Assembly: GCF_030462585.1 (NCBI RefSeq) | Contig: NZ_JASMRU010000015.1 | Coordinates: 110,495 to 144,324, forward strand | Length of the DNA: 33,830 bases | Direction of reading: 5' to 3' | Source of the DNA: Pseudomonas sp. CAN1 | GTDB lineage: Bacteria; Pseudomonadota; Gammaproteobacteria; Pseudomonadales; Pseudomonadaceae | Shown here: positions 30,097 through 33,830 of the stretch, piece by piece | How positions within the stretch are numbered: position 1 is the stretch's first letter | Layout: the number at the start of each line of letters is the position of its first letter | Notes under the pieces: generated by a model | Databases searched by the model: none | Told to the model about the DNA's origin: nothing | The model's input: only the letters and a program-made list of their open reading frames with translations | Made by a program: the position numbers and the translations under genes

Positions 30097-31410
30097 TCAC
30101 TCGGCGGATTTCTCAGGTGGGGATACGGCGGAGGGCGCTTCGGAGACCTGCTCCAGCGCCTTGTTCTCCCAACCTTCCTCGCCGGGCAGGATCAGGTTCA
30201 GCAGGATCGCGACGATGGCGCACAGGGCGATGCCCTTCAGGCCGAAGTCGTCCGGACCGGTGCCAGTGCCGATCAGCACGCCGCCAATGCCGAACACCAG
30301 GGTGACCGAGACGATGCACAGGTTGCGTGCCTGGGACAGGTCGACCTTGTGGCGGATCAGGGTGTTCATGCCCACCGAGGCGATGGTGCCGAACAGCAGG
30401 CAGAGGATGCCGCCCATGACCGGTACCGGGATGCTCTGCAGGATGGCGCCGAACTTGCCGACGAAGGCCAGGCTGATGGCGAATATCGCCGCCCAGGTCA
30501 TGATCTTCGGGTTGTAGTTCTTGGTCAGCATCACCGCGCCGGTCACTTCCGCGTAGGTGGTGTTCGGCGGGCCGCCGAACAGGCCGGCAGCGGAGGTGGC
30601 GATACCGTCGCCGAGCAGGGTGCGGTGCAGGCCCGGAGTCTTCAGGTAGTTCTTGCCGGTCACGCTGCCCACGGCGATGACGCCGCCGATGTGCTCGATG
30701 GCCGGGGCCAGCGCCACCGGGACGATGAACAGGATGGCCTGCCAGTTGAACTCCGGCGCGGTGAACTTCGGCAGCTCCAGCCAGGGCGCAGCGACAATCT
30801 TCGCCACATCGACCACGCCGAAGGCGAAGGCCAGGCCGTAGCCCACCAGCACGCCGGCGATGATCGGCACCAGGCGCAGCATGCCCTTGCCGAACACCGC
30901 GACGATCAGGGTGGTCAGCAGCGCCGGCATGGAGATGAACATGGCGGTCTTGTAGGCGATCAGCTCGGTACCGTCACCGGCCTTGCCCATCGCCATGTTG
31001 GCGGCGATCGGCGCCATGGCCAGGCCGATGGAGATGATCACCGGTCCGATAACCACCGGCGGCAGCAGGCGGTCGATGAAGCCGGTGCCCTTTACCTTCA
31101 CCGCGAGGCCGAGGAAGGTGTAGACGAAGCCCGCCGCCACCACGCCGCCCATGGTCGCCGCCAGGCCGAACTGGCCCTTGGCGAGGATGATCGGGGTGAT
31201 GAAGGCGAAGCTCGACGCCAGGAATACCGGTACCTGGCGGCCGGTGACGATCTGGAACATCAGGGTGCCGAAGCCGGCAGTGAACAGCGCGACGTTCGGG
31301 TCCAGACCGGTGATCAGCGGCATCAGCACCAGCGCGCCGAAGGCCACGAAGAGCATCTGCGCGCCAGAGATGATCTGGCGCCACAGCGGTTCGTTGAATT
31401 CATCGGCCAT
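30097..31410 (-). CDS. uraA: Uracil permease (NCS2 family)
   Basis: A 437-residue nucleobase-cation symporter 2 permease that imports uracil using the proton gradient. About 14 membrane segments with the family's two half-helix motifs are visible: the N-terminal FGTLMFQIVTGRQVPVFLASSFAF stretch in parts, and the C-terminal VALAPAIEHIGGVIAVGSVTG containing the NCS2 Glu (PAIEHIG) that contacts the base. GLFGGPPNTTYAEVTGAV supplies the second conserved Glu. The stop is followed by a GC-rich hairpin. It starts 3 bases after the upp stop, so both are one operon for uracil uptake and capture, as in E. coli upp-uraA. Two features support uracil specificity over xanthine/urate: its partner gene and its overall resemblance to UraA. 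Confidence 0.96.
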   Translation of the reverse strand: MADEFNEPLWRQIISGAQMLFVAFGALVLMPLITGLDPNVALFTAGFGTLMFQIVTGRQVPVFLASSFAFITPIILAKGQFGLAATMGGVVAAGFVYTFLGLAVKVKGTGFIDRLLPPVVIGPVIISIGLAMAPIAANMAMGKAGDGTELIAYKTAMFISMPALLTTLIVAVFGKGMLRLVPIIAGVLVGYGLAFAFGVVDVAKIVAAPWLELPKFTAPEFNWQAILFIVPVALAPAIEHIGGVIAVGSVTGKNYLKTPGLHRTLLGDGIATSAAGLFGGPPNTTYAEVTGAVMLTKNYNPKIMTWAAIFAISLAFVGKFGAILQSIPVPVMGGILCLLFGTIASVGMNTLIRHKVDLSQARNLCIVSVTLVFGIGGVLIGTGTGPDDFGLKGIALCAIVAILLNLILPGEEGWENKALEQVSEAPSAVSPPEKSAE

Positions 31411-31413
31411 CTA

Positions 31414-32052
31414 TCAGGTTTCCTTCTGCTTGGTGCCGAAGATCTTGTCACCGGCATCGCCCAGGCCCGGAATGATGTAGCCGTTCTCGTTCAGACACTG
31501 GTCGATGGAGGCGGTATAGATGAGCACGTCCGGATGCGCATCGTTGACCGCCTTGATGCCTTCGGGCGCTGCCACCAGCACCATGGCGCGGATGTCCTTG
31601 CTGCCGGCTTTCTTCAGCAGGTTGATGGTGGCAACCATGGAGCCGCCGGTGGCCAGCATCGGGTCGATGATCAGCGAACGGCGCTCGGCGATGTCCGGCG
31701 CGAGCTTTTCCAGGTAGGTGTGCGCTTCGAGGGTTTCCTCGTTGCGCGCCACGCCCACGGCGCTGACCTTGGCGCCCGGAATCAGGCTGAGCACGCCATC
31801 GAGCATGCCGATACCGGCGCGCAGGATCGGTACCACGGTGATCTTCTTGCCGGCGATCTTCTCGACCACCACGGGGCCGGCCCAGCCTTCGATCTCGTAG
31901 TTTTCCAGCGGCAGGTCCTTGGTCGCCTCGTAGGTCAGCAGGGCGCCCACTTCCTGGGCCAGCTCGCGGAAATTCTTGGTACTGATATCGTGACGGCGCA
32001 TCAGTCCGATCTTGTGGCGGATCAGGGGATGGCGGATCTCGAGGACGGGCAT
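31414..32052 (-). CDS. upp: Uracil phosphoribosyltransferase
   Basis: A 212-residue cytoplasmic enzyme that converts uracil and PRPP to UMP in pyrimidine salvage. The PRPP-binding loop [11 protein letters not shown] lies at about 131-141, the N-terminal [13 protein letters not shown] motif is typical, and the C-terminal uracil-binding segment [16 protein letters not shown] is complete. ATG 32052 is chosen because the family begins MPVLEIRHP; the 45 codons upstream are only open frame across the promoter region. It is divergent from hpt, with 155 bases between the two starts, so a shared control region for pyrimidine and purine salvage is possible. A short dyad GGTAGC...GCTACC occurs at 32089-32113 within that region. 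Confidence 0.97.
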   Translation of the reverse strand: MPVLEIRHPLIRHKIGLMRRHDISTKNFRELAQEVGALLTYEATKDLPLENYEIEGWAGPVVVEKIAGKKITVVPILRAGIGMLDGVLSLIPGAKVSAVGVARNEETLEAHTYLEKLAPDIAERRSLIIDPMLATGGSMVATINLLKKAGSKDIRAMVLVAAPEGIKAVNDAHPDVLIYTASIDQCLNENGYIIPGLGDAGDKIFGTKQKET

Positions 32053-32207
32053 GGACGGGTTCTCCGGACGGGCTGGCAAAAAAATTGCGGTAGCGTAATG
32101 CATCCTAGCTACCTTGGGCCACGATTGTCGGCGACATTCGTCCGCTGACCCTTGCTCCGGGGCACGCCGATAGGTACCTTTGCGCACTTTTTCACGGGAG
32201 AACCCCC

Positions 32208-32765
32208 ATGTCCGTCGATCTCGCGCACATCCGCCAAGTCATGGCCGAAGCCGACTGCCTGTACACCAACGCCGAGGTAGAGGCCGCCATCGCCCGTGTG
32301 GCCGAGGCCATCAACGGCTCCCTGGCCGATACCAACCCGGTGGTGTTCTGTGTGATGAACGGCGGCCTGATCTTCTCCGGCAAGCTGCTTCCGCTGCTGA
32401 ATTTCCCGCTGGAAGCCTCCTACCTGCATGCGACCCGTTACCGCAACGAGACCACCGGTGGCGAGCTGTTCTGGAAGGCCAAGCCGGAAATCTCCTTCAT
32501 CGACCGTGAAGTGCTGATCATCGACGACATCCTCGACGAAGGGCACACCCTCTCGGCGATCATGGACTTCTGCAAGCACGCCGGCGCCAAGCGCGTGCAC
32601 ACCGCCGTGCTGATCGACAAGGACCACGACCGCAAGGCCCGCCCGGACCTGAAGGCCGACTACGTGGGCCTGTCCTGCATCGACCGCTACATCTTCGGCT
32701 ACGGCATGGACTACAAGGGCTACTGGCGCAACGCCGCCGGTATCTTCGCCGTAAAAGGTCTTTGA
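32208..32765 (+). CDS. hpt: Hypoxanthine-guanine phosphoribosyltransferase
   Basis: A 185-residue purine salvage enzyme that makes IMP and GMP from hypoxanthine/guanine with PRPP. The PRPP motif [14 protein letters not shown] is at about residues 103-116, with the acidic pair Asp-Asp and the following Glu. The N-terminal half supplies [16 protein letters not shown], the dipeptide loop region. C-terminal [24 protein letters not shown] contains the base-contacting Phe and Asp region in normal order. CGGGAG precedes ATG 32208. The next gene starts 3 bases after its stop, so hpt and the cupin gene form an operon. From memory PA4645-PA4644 is the same pair. Confidence 0.96.
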   Translation: MSVDLAHIRQVMAEADCLYTNAEVEAAIARVAEAINGSLADTNPVVFCVMNGGLIFSGKLLPLLNFPLEASYLHATRYRNETTGGELFWKAKPEISFIDREVLIIDDILDEGHTLSAIMDFCKHAGAKRVHTAVLIDKDHDRKARPDLKADYVGLSCIDRYIFGYGMDYKGYWRNAAGIFAVKGL

Positions 32766-32767
32766 AG

Positions 32768-33244
32768 ATGAGCGCGCCGCGTTTTCTCGACAGTGCGCTG
32801 TTCGACGAGGTCGCGGCGCGCGCCGCCGCCAGCCCCCGGCGCCGGCAGAACCACAACTTCCATGAGCAGAGCGAGCCCTGCCATCGCCTGCTCAATGCGC
32901 TGCAGACCGACAGCTACATCCCGCCGCATTGCCATCGCCACCCGGACAAGGCCGAGAGCCTGCTGGTGGTGAAGGGCGCGCTGGGCCTGCTGATCTTCTC
33001 CGACAGCGGCGAACTGCTGACCACCCGCGTGCTGCGCGCGGGCGGCGAATGCGTTGGCGCAGACCTACCGCCGGGCACCTTCCACGCCATGGTGGCGCTG
33101 GAGCCGGACAGCATCATGTTCGAAGCCAAGGCCGGCCCTTTCGTCCCGCTGGGCGAGGACGAGCGCGGCCAGTGGGCGCCGCGCGAAGGCGAGCCTGGCG
33201 CTGCCGAGTACCTGGCCTGGATGCGCTCGCAATTCCCACTCTGA
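32768..33244 (+). CDS. WbuC-like cupin-fold metalloprotein
   Basis: A 158-residue cupin protein. Metal-type histidines lie in PPHCHRHPDKAESLLVVKG (about 57-75), with the acidic residue in AES; the second cupin motif is LPPGTFHAMVAL near 100-111. The HxHRHP.K.E pattern is that of WbuC-family cupins found beside O-antigen clusters and elsewhere, but here the gene is fixed to hpt. The start at ATG 32768 is used instead of the upstream TTG at 32762, which would overlap the hpt stop. Its reaction is unknown; cupins of this group may be isomerases or oxygenases, or bind small anions. Confidence 0.85.
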   Translation: MSAPRFLDSALFDEVAARAAASPRRRQNHNFHEQSEPCHRLLNALQTDSYIPPHCHRHPDKAESLLVVKGALGLLIFSDSGELLTTRVLRAGGECVGADLPPGTFHAMVALEPDSIMFEAKAGPFVPLGEDERGQWAPREGEPGAAEYLAWMRSQFPL

Positions 33245-33257
33245 ATCCTGCACGCGC

Positions 33258-33280
33258 GTAGGAGCGGACTTTATCCGCGA
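33258..33280 (+). repeat. REP-like element, left arm of pair 3
   Basis: GTAGGAGCGGAC then TTTATCCGCGA, one to two bases different from the elements at 11345 and 11469. It stands 13 bases after the cupin stop codon. Confidence 0.8.
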
Positions 33281-33325
33281 TGGGTTCGCCCAACTCCCTG
33301 GCTCGACGGAGTGGCGGTGAATCGA

Positions 33326-33348
33326 TCGCGGACGGAGTCCGCTCCTAC
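33326..33348 (-). repeat. REP-like element, right arm of pair 3
   Basis: TCGCGGACGGAGTCCGCTCCTAC, the inverted partner of 33258-33280 with a changed centre (inner dyad GCGGAC/GTCCGC intact, central bases GGA). The pair spans 91 bases and may stop or stabilise the hpt-cupin transcript. Confidence 0.8.
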
Positions 33349-33355
33349 GATCGGT

Positions 33356-33385
33356 CATGCATCGAGTTATATCGATGTATGCATG
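33356..33385. promoter_or_regulatory. Dyad with repeated ATGCAT/TCGATG words upstream of the second aldehyde dehydrogenase
   Basis: CATGCATCGA (33356-33365) faces TCGATG...CATG (33372-33385), an imperfect inverted arrangement with an extra TATG in the right arm, and GATGCATGCC recurs at 33406-33415. It lies 75 bases before the start at 33460. It could be an operator, but no regulator gene is visible, so this is a weak call. Confidence 0.25.
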
Positions 33386-33459
33386 GGTAAGCGCGCATTT
33401 TTGCCGATGCATGCCTTGCCTATCCTGCGAGCCTCACCAGACAACCGTCCGAGGTTCGC

Positions 33460-33830
33460 ATGTCCCGTCTCCTTTATATCGATGGCCAATGGCAGCCCGC
33501 CGACAGCGGCGCGGTCCTGCGCCCGACCGCTCCTGCCACCCGTGAAGCGCTGCCGGAAGTCGCCTGCGCTGGCGTAGCCGACGTGGAGCGCGCCGTCGCT
33601 GCGGCCAAGCGCGCCTTCGCCGACTGGAAGCTGACCAGCGCCGCCCAGCGCGCCGGTTACTTGCGTGCCTTCGCCGAGCAGCTGCAAGAGCGCAGCGAAG
33701 CGCTGATCACCTTGCAGATGCAGGCCAGCGGCAAGCCGCGCCTGGAAGCGGAAATCGATATCGGCGACGCCATCGCCACCTTCGCCTACTACGCCGAACT
33801 GGCCGAACAGCTGGACGCCCGGCAGAACGC
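33460..33830 (+). CDS. Aldehyde dehydrogenase family protein (3' end outside window)
   Basis: The first 123 codons of an NAD(P)-dependent aldehyde dehydrogenase. The N-terminus (SRLLYIDGQWQPADSG, then RPTAPATREALPEVACAG) has the typical pattern of strand-turn plus 'NP-T-E-' positions of the family. The helix ADVERAVAAAKRAFADWKLTSA and RAGYLRAFAEQLQERSEALITLQ with the following ASGKPRLEAEIDIGDAI also match. GAGG at 33451-33454 supports ATG 33460. The catalytic Glu and Cys lie beyond the right edge, so activity cannot be checked. It is a different protein from the AldA-like fragment at the left edge. Betaine/aminoaldehyde-type ALDHs are the nearest resemblance, with low certainty. Confidence 0.9.
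   Translation, partial: MSRLLYIDGQWQPADSGAVLRPTAPATREALPEVACAGVADVERAVAAAKRAFADWKLTSAAQRAGYLRAFAEQLQERSEALITLQMQASGKPRLEAEIDIGDAIATFAYYAELAEQLDARQN

Noticed and set aside
30061-32148. Long plus-strand open frame (695 codons) opposite uraA and upp
   Set aside because: A shadow of two certain genes; the translation is a low-complexity His/Asp/Gly/Gln mix without any motif.

Overview
The window looks like a chromosomal segment of a high-GC Pseudomonas, most likely from the P. aeruginosa / P. nitroreducens / P. knackmussii side of the genus. The grounds are near-certain protein families (MvaT of 124 residues, class I fumarase of 507 residues, UraA/Upp/Hpt), gene order, and Pseudomonas REP-like palindromes of the 'GTAGGAGCGRRCTTGYYCGCGA' type. 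From memory, the block 6652-28664 has the order of the PAO1 region PA4333-PA4314 (fumarase, sadC, ferredoxin reductase, enoyl-CoA hydratase, pykA, usp ... sbcB, mvaT, purU). The block 30097-33244 has the order of PA4647-PA4644 (uraA, upp, hpt, cupin). Those locus numbers are recalled, not searched.

Layout. (1) 1-4977: a catabolic cluster cut by the left edge, holding an AldA-like aldehyde dehydrogenase (partial), an MFS transporter, an enolase-superfamily (MR/MLE) enzyme translationally coupled to it, and a GMC flavoprotein oxidoreductase. It probably imports and oxidises/dehydrates a polyol or sugar acid; the substrate is unknown. (2) 5068-6583: DJ-1/PfpI protein, ribbon-helix-helix protein, and an unknown exported protein. 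(3) 6652-14404: fumarase, membrane diguanylate cyclase overlapping a ferredoxin reductase, a crotonase, a 631-bp non-coding repeat island with two 51-bp DnaA-box-bearing repeats and two REP pairs, then pyruvate kinase and a double-domain universal stress protein. (4) 14499-16723: two divergent lipoproteins with TPR-like repeats, a DUF4124 protein and a one-domain PilZ c-di-GMP receptor candidate.

(5) 16839-23732 (minus strand): a six-gene operon in which every start overlaps the preceding stop (RDD, SpoIIM-like, DUF4129, DUF4350, MoxR AAA+ ATPase, DUF58). It reads as one membrane-anchored AAA+/vWA-type machine of unknown role and is the best candidate for an undercharacterised system here. 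(6) 23820-25539: two tandem paralogous polytopic membrane proteins. (7) 25682-28934: exonuclease I, H-NS-like MvaT with an AT-rich upstream region and a good sigma70 promoter, formyltetrahydrofolate deformylase, and a 60-residue acidic protein. (8) 28938-33830: a flippase-like membrane protein, the uracil salvage pair upp-uraA, divergent hpt with a WbuC-like cupin, a REP pair, and the 5' part of a second aldehyde dehydrogenase cut by the right edge.

No tRNA, rRNA, CRISPR array, transposase or prophage gene was seen. Most of the window is core-genome housekeeping; the unusual content lies in the repeat island, the left-hand catabolic cluster and the MoxR operon.
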